From the NCBI RefSeq assembly GCF_004353915.1, contig NZ_SMRP01000024.1:1-64000 (forward strand): 64,000 nucleotides of DNA, given 5' to 3'. The notes beneath the pieces were generated by a model. The model did no database searches. It was not told where the DNA came from and was given only the letters and a program-made list of their open reading frames with translations. Shown here piece after piece: positions 54,469 to 63,950 of this stretch; the stretch's first letter is position 1, and each line of letters begins with the position of its first letter. This stretch comes from Paraburkholderia silviterrae (lineage in GTDB: Bacteria; Pseudomonadota; Gammaproteobacteria; Burkholderiales; Burkholderiaceae). The position numbers were made by a program, and so were the translations under genes.

Positions 54469-55714
54469 GTTGAATACCTCGATCAGGGCTAGTCCAGACT
54501 GCGCGCTTGCCGCGGCGCCCGAAGGCGATGGTCGGCAGCGCAACGACAGTGGTGACCATGTTGATCAACCAGAATGCAAGCGGATACCAGACGGTGTCCA
54601 TCACGTAGAGCAGCAGCTTCTCGTCGTAGCGCCGGTCGATCACGCAGCCGACGATGATCTGAAGCACGCAGGTCGCCACCAGCAGCATGCCGTGCCAGTG
54701 CGGCAGCAGCGAGACGTGCCAGTCCGGCGGCAACGTGTAGAACGCGTTGAGAACCGAGAGCAGCAAAATGAACGCCATCGAATAAGCCCACGCTATGCCG
54801 AGCGCGTACTCGACGAAGAGCGGCCACATCATCAGGCGCTGCCCGTACAGGAGCCTGCCCGCGTACTTGAACAACACCTGAATGCCGCCCTTGGCCCAAC
54901 GCAGGCGCTGCTTGTACAGCCCTTTGAGCGTCTCCGGCATGAGGATCCAGCTCAGTGCATGCGGCTCGTAGGCAACACGCCAGTCGTTGCACTGCAGCTT
55001 CCAGCTGATGTCGATGTCCTCGGTCAGCATGTCGGAACTCCAGTAGCCAACATCGGCGAGCGCGCTCTTGCGAAACATCGTGATGACACCCGAGACCGTG
55101 AAGATGCGTCCATAGACCTGCTGCGTGCGCTTGATCAGTCCGACGATCGACGAAAATTCGCCCACCTGCATGCGGCCGAGCAGCGACGTGCGCGTGCGGA
55201 TGCGCGGGTTGCCGGTCACCGCGCCCACGTTCTGGTCGGATATGAAGTGCTCCAGCATCCATTCGATCGCATCGTCGCCAAGGAGCGAATCGCCGTCGAT
55301 GCACATGAGGTAAGGCGCGTTAGTGAGCGCCGCGGCGGTGGTCAGGCCAATCGCCTTGCCCTCGTTCTTCGAATGGTGAATGACGGTCAGATGCGGAATT
55401 TCTGTGGCGAGCTGGTTCAGCACCTCGCCGGTGCGGTCGCGGCTGCCGTCGTTGACTGCGATGATTTCGTAATTGGGGTACTTGAGTGTCGCCAGATGTT
55501 GAAACACGCGGCGCGCATTCATCTCTTCGTTGAAGCACGGCACGATCACGGCCACCTTCGGCATCCCCGACATTCTCAATGCATTCGGCGAACGGGACCG
55601 CCCGTGCTCCAGCGCGAGGAAGTGCACTGCCCCCCCGATCATCCACAGATACGACATGAAGAACGGGTAGAAGAAAATAAAGTCCTGCAGCCGGTTGATC
55701 ACGATATGCATCAT
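54446..55714 (-). CDS. pgaC: poly-beta-1,6-N-acetylglucosamine synthase
   Basis: This is a 422-residue processive GT2 glycosyltransferase. Motifs are VAVIVPCFNEE at the nucleotide-binding strand, DGDSLL, TEDIDISWKL and the QRLRW acceptor motif. There are two N-terminal and three C-terminal TM segments. It polymerises UDP-GlcNAc into PNAG and moves it across the inner membrane with PgaD. Its start overlaps the pgaB stop by 4 bp. Confidence 0.93.
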   Translation of the reverse strand: MMHIVINRLQDFIFFYPFFMSYLWMIGGAVHFLALEHGRSRSPNALRMSGMPKVAVIVPCFNEEMNARRVFQHLATLKYPNYEIIAVNDGSRDRTGEVLNQLATEIPHLTVIHHSKNEGKAIGLTTAAALTNAPYLMCIDGDSLLGDDAIEWMLEHFISDQNVGAVTGNPRIRTRTSLLGRMQVGEFSSIVGLIKRTQQVYGRIFTVSGVITMFRKSALADVGYWSSDMLTEDIDISWKLQCNDWRVAYEPHALSWILMPETLKGLYKQRLRWAKGGIQVLFKYAGRLLYGQRLMMWPLFVEYALGIAWAYSMAFILLLSVLNAFYTLPPDWHVSLLPHWHGMLLVATCVLQIIVGCVIDRRYDEKLLLYVMDTVWYPLAFWLINMVTTVVALPTIAFGRRGKRAVWTSPDRGIQHEQHARH

Positions 55715-57798
55715 TGCCGTACTCCTCCAGCCTGGGCGCCTTTGAGCAGTACATTGATAGACGCGGGATCGAGGCGCTGGCGCGTCGACATGACGTCGGT
55801 CAGTGCGACCGCATTCGGCAGATCGTGTGCGAAGTTGTCGGGGTAGTACCCATAGCTCACCATGCCCTCCTCGCGCAGATGGCGCATCTGATCGGTCAGG
55901 CGCGTAGTCGGCACACTGTCGCCCGTTTGGGAATCGGTTGCCTCGAGGAGAAAGACTGTCCGGCGCGGGCCATCCGGCACGGCCTGCACCACCCGGCCGA
56001 GCTTGTCGAGCCAGCTGTCCACCGAAGTGATGCCCTGTCGCGACGGCATGGCGAGCAGCCCCACGAAGTCATACGCACTCACAAAGGTCGGATAGTTTTG
56101 CGCATAGCGCGCCTCGTTGCCGGGGTCGAGCAAGACATCGGGAAAGATCGTGCGCACGGTCAGCACTTCGTCGCTGTTCTGGCTGTCGAGTACGATCTGT
56201 CGTAGCTCCTTCGTGAAGTCGAGCAGATAGCGGGTCTTCTGCGCGCCCCAGCGCTTCATCATCTCCGGATTGGCGCGAATCTGCTCGACATTGCCCGGCA
56301 ACCCCCAGCTCGCATAGGTCTGGCGCGCGTGCCGCCCGTCGTCCTCGAAATCGCTGAGCGTCGCGTCCTCGCCGAACAGCACGCCATTGAATGCGGAGTA
56401 TTTGCCAAGATCCTCATACAGATCGCGCACGTAAGCGCGCGCCGCCGGATCGAACGGACTGAGCCGGCGCACGCCCGACGCGCCGGGCGGCAAGGTGCTG
56501 CCCGCGGCCGCCGTGACGAACTCGACGCGCCCGTTGAGCTTCTCCGGCACCGCGAATGCGAGCACCGGCATCCAGGCATAAACCTCCACACTGGCGCGCG
56601 TATTCAACTGCCAGGCCGCGCGGCAGAACAAATCGGAGCGCATCGGCAAATGCCGGTTCGGGAAATAGAGCGCGCGCGCCAGTCCCGAGCGCGAAGGGTC
56701 TGAAAAGGCCTGCAAATAGACCGAACTCGGCTTCAATCGATACATGCGTTCGATCAGTGCGCCTAGCTTCTTCTCCTGCGCGTCGGGCGAGGGATCGTAG
56801 ACATCGTCGAGCGAGACCACGACGGGCCGCTCCACCGGATTGATTTCGCCGCGGTTTTGCGCAGGCTCGCGCATCGAGCGCTCGAAATCGCCCACGTCGA
56901 TGTCATATGTCGCAAGAATGCGGCGCAAGCGATCGAGCGGAATGTCCGGCGTATTCGGGCCGGACTCGAGCGTAAACTGCGTGGGCATGCCAAGACGCGC
57001 CGAAACGGTGCGCACGGTCAGATTCTGCGCCCCGTAAGGCCACACCATCGAGCGGATCGTCACGCCCGTCTGCTGCTTGACCTGACGTATGCAGTTGCCG
57101 AGGTCGCCGTGCACGCGCGACTCGAACTCGGCATCCGTCTCGTAGCGCTGCTGGTCCTTCAGGTACAGATGCGAAGTGGCTGCCGGCAGTTCGTTCCCCT
57201 GAGGATTGGCAACGGCGCCGTGATGCAGATCGTGCGTGTGGCACGCGAGCTCGACGAGCCCAGACGCCGCCACATTGCGCACGTCGTCCCATGACATGAA
57301 CGTGTCGCGCGGCACGACAACGGCGTCCGAAAGCCGGATTCCCGAGTTCGCGGGCGTATCGATCCACGACGTGACAATCCCCATGACACCCGGATACCTG
57401 AACTGCTTGAGCAGCGGCAGCACCTTGTCATGATGGCTCTTGAAGCCGTCGTCGAAAGTCAGCAGCACCGAGCGCGGCGGCAACGGCGCGCCGCCGTTGC
57501 GCGACGCCACGATCGCACTGAACGTCACCGGGTTGTAGTGGTTCGTATCGAGCCACGAAAAAATCGATGTCAACGTGCCCGTGTCGACCGCATACGGGTC
57601 GATCATGCTGTTCGTATGGAACTCCGCGCGCAGGTTGTCGCGCACATCGTGAAAGCAGATGACGCGAAAGGTCTTGCCATCGGCCGGGTCGGCCGGCGGG
57701 AGGATGTCGATCAGCTTCGCGGGCGCAAGGGATGGAAACAGCGAACAGCCTGCCATCGCACCCAGACAGCTACAAATAAAACGTCGACGAGATTGCAT
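55711..57798 (-). CDS. pgaB: PNAG N-deacetylase lipoprotein
   Basis: This 695-residue lipoprotein has a lipobox near MAGCSLF (Cys about 18). The N-terminal NodB deacetylase domain has ICFHDVRDN, LTFDDGFKSHHDK and the metal-binding ACHTHDLHHG. The C-terminal glycoside-hydrolase-like domain (about 320-690) has SVYLQAFSDP and EVYAWMPVLAF. It partly deacetylates PNAG during export and may cleave the polymer. The ATG at 57798 has AGGAGG six bases upstream. It is 26 bp after pgaA. Confidence 0.93.
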   Translation of the reverse strand: MQSRRRFICSCLGAMAGCSLFPSLAPAKLIDILPPADPADGKTFRVICFHDVRDNLRAEFHTNSMIDPYAVDTGTLTSIFSWLDTNHYNPVTFSAIVASRNGGAPLPPRSVLLTFDDGFKSHHDKVLPLLKQFRYPGVMGIVTSWIDTPANSGIRLSDAVVVPRDTFMSWDDVRNVAASGLVELACHTHDLHHGAVANPQGNELPAATSHLYLKDQQRYETDAEFESRVHGDLGNCIRQVKQQTGVTIRSMVWPYGAQNLTVRTVSARLGMPTQFTLESGPNTPDIPLDRLRRILATYDIDVGDFERSMREPAQNRGEINPVERPVVVSLDDVYDPSPDAQEKKLGALIERMYRLKPSSVYLQAFSDPSRSGLARALYFPNRHLPMRSDLFCRAAWQLNTRASVEVYAWMPVLAFAVPEKLNGRVEFVTAAAGSTLPPGASGVRRLSPFDPAARAYVRDLYEDLGKYSAFNGVLFGEDATLSDFEDDGRHARQTYASWGLPGNVEQIRANPEMMKRWGAQKTRYLLDFTKELRQIVLDSQNSDEVLTVRTIFPDVLLDPGNEARYAQNYPTFVSAYDFVGLLAMPSRQGITSVDSWLDKLGRVVQAVPDGPRRTVFLLEATDSQTGDSVPTTRLTDQMRHLREEGMVSYGYYPDNFAHDLPNAVALTDVMSTRQRLDPASINVLLKGAQAGGVRQ

Positions 57799-57824
57799 CG
57801 CCCGCCTCCTCTCGCATTTCAAGG

Positions 57825-60314
57825 TCAGAAGGGAACCGTGAGCGCGGCATAGGCGATCTCCGAAAATTCACGCGCTCCGTCGTACGCGTGACTGAGCACA
57901 CCGAAGCCATACTTGAGCGTGATGTCGTGACTGAACGTCCACGCGTGTTCGATGCGGGCCCCAAGCTCCGCGCTCGTACCAAAGCCGCGCTCGTTGTAGG
58001 CGCCCGCGGTCAGATAGAAACGCTGCACGAGGGCTTTCTCCCCGCTGCGCCAGATCGCCCATTGATGCATGGCGACCACTTCCGCGGTGTAGTCGCGCGA
58101 AGGCGCGAAATAAGCCGCGTTGGTAATCGTGTTGCTACCGGTACTCAGGTTCAGCGAAATATTCACGAACTGGTTCGCCGCCGTGAATACGCGCTGCGTC
58201 CCGCTCAGCGCAATCTCCTGATTGAAGTTCGAGTCGCTGTAGCGCGCCGCGGAGTAAGACAGCGACGCCGAACGCTGATCGGTATCCGTGAAATTTAGGC
58301 TGGCCTCTGCGGTTTTCCCCCAAATATGGTTGAGGTACGCCTTCATGGGCAGCGAGTTGCTGTCGCTGTCGACGCCTGCGCTCGCCGACCAATAGTCGTT
58401 GAACGCATACGAGACTTCGCCGTTGCCGCCGGTGCGTCCATCGCTGCCCATCGAACGCGTCACCTCGCCGGTCACGGTCAGCGGACCATTGCGATAGTCG
58501 CCGCCAACACCGGTGCGGGTACGGCTGACATTGCCGATATCCGTGTTCGCATAGCCATAAAACGTATGAGAAAAGACGCGCCAGTTGTCGAAGATCGGCG
58601 GTGAATACAGGGTCGTGTCGATGCTGAACTCGTTGTCCGCCAGCACCGAGTTGCCATGCTCGCCGTTGACGTCGACCGTCAATACCGGCGCGAGGTATGC
58701 CTGATAGTCGCGCTTGAAGCTGCGCACGGAGCCGTTCTCGGGGAAGGTCTCGTCGAAAGCGGTATTGATCCGGTGCGCGTTGGCATAGTCTTCCAGCGCG
58801 ATCGATGCGCGCCCGAGACCGGACAGTGCCTCGATGTTGTCCGGATGATCCGTCAACGTCGCGGAATACATGTCGCGTGCGCGCCGCGTCTGGCCCGTGC
58901 CAAGCACCGCGTCGGCCTGCGCGTCGCGCACTTCCGCGTTGAACGGCACCTGCTGTTCGAGCCGCTGCAAACCGGCCATGCCTTGACTCGTCTGGCCAAT
59001 GTAAATCTGATACTGCGCGAGCAAGCGGTAGTAGCGCAGATAGTCGTCGTTCGCGGGATCCCACGAATGAACCTCGTCGGCCGGCGGCAGCGCGCCATGA
59101 ATGTCGTCGAGCACCTGGTGGGCCTGCGTATATTTGTTCTGATCAGTGAGCGCATAGAACAGGCCTTCGCGCAGGTCGATCAGACGCGTGTGCGAGCCGT
59201 ACTGGTATCCGAGCGTTGCAGCGTCGGTGGGCGCCGCGCGCGTCTCTTCAATGGCACGGCGATACACCACTTCCGACTTGGCCGGCTGCTGCAAATAGGA
59301 ATAGGCGTCGCCCACCGACGCGAGGGCTTCGGCCGACACTTCCGAATTCTGCGGGATGGTTTCGAACACGGCGACGGCGTCTTCCATCCGCCCGCGTGCT
59401 GCATACGCAACGGTCCGGTCGCCGGCAAGCGATGCGCGCACTTGCGCGTATTCGGGCGTATTCGGCAGACGTTTGTCGAATTCTTCCGCATGACGAATGG
59501 CGGCGTCGAGCGAATCGAAGCGGTCCGTGCTCGTCATTGCGCGAACCTTGGAGCGGCCGCCCCGTACTTCTTGCCGGATGGCGAGTTCCTCGATTTCCGC
59601 AAGATCGACTGGGGAGAACACATCGGGGCGCTTCCTGGCTTCTTCGAGCGCGCGGTTCGCACCACCACTCGTTGCGAGACCAAAGATCTGATGACGCAAA
59701 TCCTCGCCGGGCTGCGGACCGTTTCCGGTCGTGGGCAACTGCATTTGCGGCGTGACAGGTGCCGGTTGCGGTGCCGGTTGTGGTGCGGGTTGTGGCGCCA
59801 GTTGCGGTGCGGGTTGTGGTGCAGGCAGCGTGGGGCTATTTTCCTGCGCTTGCTGCACGGGCGCGAGAGCAGCGGGTGCAGCCGGAGCAGCAGGAGTATC
59901 GGGAGCAAGCGCCGGCCCAGCCGTTGGCGCTGCGGCAGGCGCTGTTGCTGGCGCCGCGCTCGCCTGTGCAACCGTCTCGGCCGGCGCCGACCGGGCGCTC
60001 TCGGGAGGAGACGAAACCGGAACGCCAGTAGCGTCGCTCACGGTGTTTTGGGGCACGTCCGTCGACGCCGTGACGGCATAAACGGTGCTCCCCGAAGCAT
60101 CGGTCATCACGGGGCGTGCGACAGGATCGCTGCTCGCGGCATTGTCCGCGAGCGCAACCATAAAAACCACCGGCTTTGCAGCATCGGGCTCCTGCGCGAG
60201 ACCATCCTTGCTTTCGAGCACCGCATAGGCTGACAAAAGCATGACCGCCGCCGGCGCGCATGCACTGAGTGGACGCCGCCGAGGCGACGTGTACAAACGC
60301 TTGCTCTCGACCAT
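57825..60314 (-). CDS. pgaA: PNAG export porin with Ala/Pro-rich linker
   Basis: This is an 829-residue outer-membrane exporter. The signal peptide (about 15-41, ending DGLAQ) precedes a 160-residue Ala/Pro/Thr-rich linker that includes a PAPQ repeat (about 164-187). TPR-like helices follow (about 215-515, GRMEDAVAVFETIPQNSEVS, LLAQYQIYIGQTSQGMAGL). A C-terminal 16-strand barrel (about 520-829) ends AYAALTVPF with Phe. E. coli PgaA has no such long linker. The start at 60314 has AAGGGGC upstream. It is the first gene of the pga operon. Confidence 0.9.
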   Translation of the reverse strand: MVESKRLYTSPRRRPLSACAPAAVMLLSAYAVLESKDGLAQEPDAAKPVVFMVALADNAASSDPVARPVMTDASGSTVYAVTASTDVPQNTVSDATGVPVSSPPESARSAPAETVAQASAAPATAPAAAPTAGPALAPDTPAAPAAPAALAPVQQAQENSPTLPAPQPAPQLAPQPAPQPAPQPAPVTPQMQLPTTGNGPQPGEDLRHQIFGLATSGGANRALEEARKRPDVFSPVDLAEIEELAIRQEVRGGRSKVRAMTSTDRFDSLDAAIRHAEEFDKRLPNTPEYAQVRASLAGDRTVAYAARGRMEDAVAVFETIPQNSEVSAEALASVGDAYSYLQQPAKSEVVYRRAIEETRAAPTDAATLGYQYGSHTRLIDLREGLFYALTDQNKYTQAHQVLDDIHGALPPADEVHSWDPANDDYLRYYRLLAQYQIYIGQTSQGMAGLQRLEQQVPFNAEVRDAQADAVLGTGQTRRARDMYSATLTDHPDNIEALSGLGRASIALEDYANAHRINTAFDETFPENGSVRSFKRDYQAYLAPVLTVDVNGEHGNSVLADNEFSIDTTLYSPPIFDNWRVFSHTFYGYANTDIGNVSRTRTGVGGDYRNGPLTVTGEVTRSMGSDGRTGGNGEVSYAFNDYWSASAGVDSDSNSLPMKAYLNHIWGKTAEASLNFTDTDQRSASLSYSAARYSDSNFNQEIALSGTQRVFTAANQFVNISLNLSTGSNTITNAAYFAPSRDYTAEVVAMHQWAIWRSGEKALVQRFYLTAGAYNERGFGTSAELGARIEHAWTFSHDITLKYGFGVLSHAYDGAREFSEIAYAALTVPF
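59761..59826 (-). repeat. 12 bp tandem repeat inside pgaA (PAPQ repeats)
   Basis: Five and a half units of 12 bp, each a variant of GCCGGTTGCGGT on the plus strand, lie at 59761-59826. On the coding strand they encode PAPQ four-residue units of the PgaA linker. The whole-codon unit means copy-number changes keep the frame. Confidence 0.8.
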
Positions 60315-60624
60315 TTTTGTTTGCCCCTTGCTGTTTGTTGTCGTTGAGTACGACACACGACACGGCTCTTGCAAATGTCGTACCGCTTTCAGCGTACGAA
60401 TATCGCTTCTCCGCAACATCCCAAGGCAATACCACTCACGCGAGCACAGCGATCGTGAGTGTCAGTCAGCGGGCGTACCTTCAACTCATTGCAACGGACG
60501 CCCCAAGCATCACCCGCCCGCGCGGCAAGGGATGTCTTCACTCGTCATTCATCTGATCGGCGAAGTATTTTTTATTGCGTACTCAATCAAATATAGCGTC
60601 AGGCTCCAATCACGACCGGTCTAC

Positions 60625-60648
60625 TCTTCGCTGTTAAAGCAGCGAAGA
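60625..60648. promoter_or_regulatory. stem-loop upstream of pgaA
   Basis: TCTTCGCTG (60625-60633) and CAGCGAAGA (60640-60648) form a perfect 9 bp stem with loop TTAAAG. It lies about 310 bp before pgaA. It is a candidate operator or the end of a short transcript. No U-run follows on either strand. Confidence 0.4.
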
Positions 60649-60966
60649 AATCGTCAGAACATCATGGAATATCGAGCGCTACGGCGCGCTCGCCGATCGG
60701 CAGATCTGGAACATCCGGCTTACGGTGTCCTTGCCGTTTCCCGATAGACACAGTACCGGGACGACACGCCGGATAAGCACACCACAGCGTTGCAGGCGTG
60801 CTTCAACGCTTCCCGCACGCCAGCAGCATGCGGCACTTCTTTTGCTACAGGCCCAGGAGGAACATGACAACACTCTAGTTCACGCTTATGCGAGATTCAT
60901 CGACACGTTTCAACCAGTTACAACTCCGCGCTCTTCATCATTTAGTTAACACAACTATGCTGCAAT

Positions 60967-60978
60967 AGGTACGTACCT
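60967..60978. promoter_or_regulatory. 12 bp perfect palindrome
   Basis: AGGTACGTACCT (60967-60978) is fully self-complementary and lies 108 bases before the start of the exported protein gene at 61087. It is a candidate operator for a dimeric regulator. Confidence 0.4.
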
Positions 60979-61086
60979 TCTGTGCTCGAGCTGTCGAAGC
61001 TGGAACAAATTACTGACGAACCGCGAGCGGTTGCTTTTCGCCCCCGCGGTCCCTATGCTAGTTGCACATCAAAGAGGGAGACAATC

Positions 61087-61614
61087 ATGGGGACCTTGAA
61101 GAAACGAGGTCTGCTTGTGCCCGTGAGCATCGTGCTCATCACCAGTGCGTATGCGGTATCTGCCTGGGCACAGATCGCGAGACCAGTGGGAACACAAAAC
61201 TCGCAACCCATTACGCCCATGACTGCGCCCGCTCCATCGGCACCCATGGCACCCACCGCTGCACCCATTCCCACCGCGCCGGCTGGTCAATCGACTTCTC
61301 CGGCGGCACCGCAGCAGATGCTCTATTACGTCTGCGGCAACACGAACATCGACACTCACGTAACGTCTCCCGACCCTCAACATCCCTTCAACCTTGGAGT
61401 GACGTTTGTCTCCTCGTCGGGCGGCGCGCCGCTGACCGAAGTTTCGGTCAAGGTGAGGCGCCACGGCCGTGTGCTGATGGATTTCATCGCCGCGGGTCCG
61501 CATTGCCTCTTTTCCGTGCCAGAAGCGGACTACCGTATCGAAGGCACTTACCGGGGCGAGATGAAATTCGAAATCGTCCAGACCGGCACCATGAATGCCC
61601 AGATCAAGTGGTAA
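61087..61614 (+). CDS. exported hypothetical protein with Pro/Ala-rich region
   Basis: This 175-residue protein starts at 61087 with GGGAG upstream. A signal peptide (LKKRGLLVPVSIVLITSAYA, cut near AWA-Q) is followed by a Pro/Ala/Thr-rich stretch (about 30-75) and a compact beta-rich domain (about 78-175, TFVSSSGGAPLTEVSVKVRR, PEADYRIEGTYRGEMKFEIV) that resembles a carboxypeptidase-regulatory-like fold. Two Cys (YYVCGN, PHCLFS) may pair. It lies divergent from the pga operon. Function unknown. Confidence 0.65.
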   Translation: MGTLKKRGLLVPVSIVLITSAYAVSAWAQIARPVGTQNSQPITPMTAPAPSAPMAPTAAPIPTAPAGQSTSPAAPQQMLYYVCGNTNIDTHVTSPDPQHPFNLGVTFVSSSGGAPLTEVSVKVRRHGRVLMDFIAAGPHCLFSVPEADYRIEGTYRGEMKFEIVQTGTMNAQIKW

Positions 61615-61677
61615 GCGTCAGACAGGTTTGAAAGGTGCGCGATCTGCGCGGCCCGCTTCCCAGGAACCATCCGAGCC

Positions 61678-62325
61678 ATGGCGATACCGAACCCGCCCGA
61701 CGATCGGCCGATCGAAGAGCCTGCGCACAGCGGGCACGAAATCGAACGCGAGCGCGACGACGCCCCGGCTCCCGTTTCGTCGGGAGCCGGGCTCAGCGTG
61801 GCGCTGAGCGTCGCGTTCTACGTCATCGTTCTCGCTGTTGGCATAGGCTACGATCACGCGCATCGGTTGCGTGGTCCACAATCCGGCACGCCCGACACGT
61901 CCAGCGGCGATTGGCTGGCCAGCGTGCAGGCACCGGCAGGCCGTCTGATGCCGTTCGAAGCGATTGGACCGGTCAGGGTGCTGCTTGCCCAGGCGCACAA
62001 CTGCGCGTTAGCGGGCCAATGGGATTGCGTAAGCGATGCAACGGACGCGGCCATCGCACTACGCGGCGATACGCCCGAGACGCAGCCTGAAGCCCCCACG
62101 CTGGCCGCTCAGGCAAACGCCAACGCGATGTGGGTCTCATCTCACGCGGTGTTGGCCAGGACCGACTATATCGGTCGTAATGAACGCCTGAAAGTGGCAG
62201 CCCATGCGGGCGCGCCATATGGAAAATGGCACCATTATCGACATACCGGCGTATGGTTCATGGCAAGGCGACCGACTGCACGCCGTGCCTTGCCAGAAGT
62301 CCTGGCAGACCTGTATCGCCATTGA
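61678..62325 (+). CDS. single-pass membrane hypothetical protein
   Basis: This is a 215-residue protein with a charged, Pro-rich cytoplasmic start (MAIPNPPDDRPIEEPAHSGH), one TM (about 38-58, GLSVALSVAFYVIVLAVGIG) and a periplasmic part containing NCALAGQWDCVSDATDAAIA with two Cys. The C-terminus (KWHHYRHTGVWFMARRPTAR) is basic. I do not recognise a family. It follows the exported protein gene by 63 bp and may be co-transcribed with it. Confidence 0.6.
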   Translation: MAIPNPPDDRPIEEPAHSGHEIERERDDAPAPVSSGAGLSVALSVAFYVIVLAVGIGYDHAHRLRGPQSGTPDTSSGDWLASVQAPAGRLMPFEAIGPVRVLLAQAHNCALAGQWDCVSDATDAAIALRGDTPETQPEAPTLAAQANANAMWVSSHAVLARTDYIGRNERLKVAAHAGAPYGKWHHYRHTGVWFMARRPTARRALPEVLADLYRH

Positions 62326-62389
62326 AGGCGGCTTTCCCTGAGCACGGCGCGCGTATCGCGCGCCATATTTTTACGCACCGCCGCCCCGC

Positions 62390-63508
62390 TCAGAATGCGA
62401 GACGCGGCGCGACGTAGCCACCATAGTTCGACGAGGAAACACCCGTTCCCTGTGTCGGCATCTTGTATCCGGCTACGAAGTGGCCCTGGATGTACTTGCC
62501 ACCCTGGTCCACGTAGTCGATGTAAAAAGCGGCGAATGCGATGATCGAGACGAATGTCTTGCTCGCGATTTGCGTGCTGACTGGCATGAGGACGGTCGTT
62601 GCCGTTGGAACGCTCTTGTAGACCGCCGCCTTGACGCCCGGCTCGATGTAGATGTTGGATCCGATCGAAAGCGAGGTCGGATTCCCGTTAGTGATCAAAC
62701 CGGTGACCGTCGGCGTGTCGTTGGCGACCGTGAGGAACGATGTCCACTGCCCCGCCTCGCATGTGGAGCCATAGGTCTGGCCGTTGCCGATCTCGAACTC
62801 ATAAGGCTGGCCAGTTGCGTCGAGCGTGGGCGCATTCTGCCCCGAGTTCCAGTATTGGTTGTACACGCACTGATCCATGACCATGGGAAAGAGCGCTCCG
62901 GCAGGCACCGTGGAGGGCGGCGCGATGACCGCCACGGCCGTTGCGCTGTCGGCCGTCGTCGGCACGCCGAGCAGCGAGCCGAGCAGCAGCGACACGAGGC
63001 CGCCATTGCTCGTGGCATTGCGCGTGATCGTCACCTGCACCGCGGGCTCCAGCATTTGGGCCGCCGTCCCCGGCAGCGTGACCTGGCTCGGCGTGAGCAG
63101 CGTGGGCGAGGACGCGGCAACGTCCCAATAGCCCGCCTTGACCGCTCCGCTGGAAAGCGTGGTGCCACCGGACGAATTCAACGCAATGGCCGCCGTTGCG
63201 GACGAGGCCGCGCCCGCCCAGTTCAGTGCGGTCGTGCTGTTTTGGGAGAGTGCCCCGGCGCCGGCGAGTGCCGCCGCATCAGCGCCGTTTTGCAATTCGC
63301 CGCTGACCGTGAACACACGCGGCAGGTCGATCGCAAAAGCGCCGAACATCAGTAATACAGTGAACGTCAACAAGAACCATAGCGTTACCGAACCGCGCGC
63401 TCGCGATCTCGCACGCGCGCACGAGCGCCGGCGCTCGTCGCGGCGGACCGGTGACGGGCGACGAGCCAAAGCAGCCGCGGCCCGGCTGCAACGCACGCGC
63501 TTATTCAC
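62390..63508 (-). CDS. TadG-like pilus assembly protein
   Basis: This 372-residue protein has a very basic N-terminus, then one TM anchor with the Flp/TadG prepilin-like pattern (GSVTLWFLLTFTVLLMFGAF, AIDLPRVFTVSGELQNGADA, followed by AAALAGAGAL). The C-terminal part is Ser/Thr/Gly-rich and probably periplasmic. TadG and TadE-type minor pseudopilins help build Tad (Flp) adhesion pili. It starts with GTG and overlaps the TadE stop by 8 bp, so the genes are coupled. Confidence 0.75.
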   Translation of the reverse strand: MNKRVRCSRAAAALARRPSPVRRDERRRSCARARSRARGSVTLWFLLTFTVLLMFGAFAIDLPRVFTVSGELQNGADAAALAGAGALSQNSTTALNWAGAASSATAAIALNSSGGTTLSSGAVKAGYWDVAASSPTLLTPSQVTLPGTAAQMLEPAVQVTITRNATSNGGLVSLLLGSLLGVPTTADSATAVAVIAPPSTVPAGALFPMVMDQCVYNQYWNSGQNAPTLDATGQPYEFEIGNGQTYGSTCEAGQWTSFLTVANDTPTVTGLITNGNPTSLSIGSNIYIEPGVKAAVYKSVPTATTVLMPVSTQIASKTFVSIIAFAAFYIDYVDQGGKYIQGHFVAGYKMPTQGTGVSSSNYGGYVAPRLAF

Positions 63509-63950
63509 AGTTCTTCACCGCGACGGCTGTAACAGTAACAGGGCCCGTTATCGCGCTCAATGCCGAGCCGAGCACAACCCCGTTGTAGGTGTAGCTGATG
63601 CTCACCTGCAGCGGATTGCTGCTACCGGCCGATGCGCAGCCGCCCGACGGGCTCACGGTCACCGTCGGGGGCGTGTTCGTGCCGCTCGTCACAAGACTGT
63701 TGTTCGTATAGGCGAGGGCCACATTCTGGATCTGGGTTAGATTGTAGGGCGTCGCGCGCAACACGACGCCCTGGCGCGCCGCCTCCCCGGCGGCATTCGT
63801 GATCACGGCCTTGTCGCAAAGCACCATGCTTACGTCGACGATACCGAAGAGCAGCATCAGCAGGAACGGCAGCACCAGTACGAACTCGAGCGAGACGATG
63901 CCGCGCGCGTGAGCGCGGGCACCGGGACTGGTGCGCCGGCGTGGTTTCAT
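63501..63950 (-). CDS. TadE-like minor pseudopilin
   Basis: This 149-residue protein has a class III prepilin-like N-terminus: basic RRRTSPGARAHARG, then VSLEFVLVLPFLLMLLFGIVD, with the Glu at +5 typical of TadE/TadF pseudopilins. It continues NAAGEAARQGVVL and ends in a short periplasmic domain with Cys104 and Cys148. It belongs to a Tad/Flp pilus locus extending past the right edge. Its ATG overlaps the stop of the gene upstream. Confidence 0.8.
   Translation of the reverse strand: MKPRRRTSPGARAHARGIVSLEFVLVLPFLLMLLFGIVDVSMVLCDKAVITNAAGEAARQGVVLRATPYNLTQIQNVALAYTNNSLVTSGTNTPPTVTVSPSGGCASAGSSNPLQVSISYTYNGVVLGSALSAITGPVTVTAVAVKNCE

Larger units (their letters stand above)
60315..61086. other. 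intergenic region between pgaA and an exported protein gene
   Basis: 772 bases between divergent genes. It contains an A/T-rich stretch near 60565-60600, a 9 bp stem-loop at 60625 and a 12 bp palindrome at 60967. The pga promoter must lie here; no confident -35/-10 was assigned. Short frames such as 60725-60949 show no protein-like features. Confidence 0.5.

Noticed and set aside
58656..60233. 525-codon plus-strand frame antisense to pgaA
   Set aside because: Shadow frame; the PgaA barrel and TPR region explain the coding bias.
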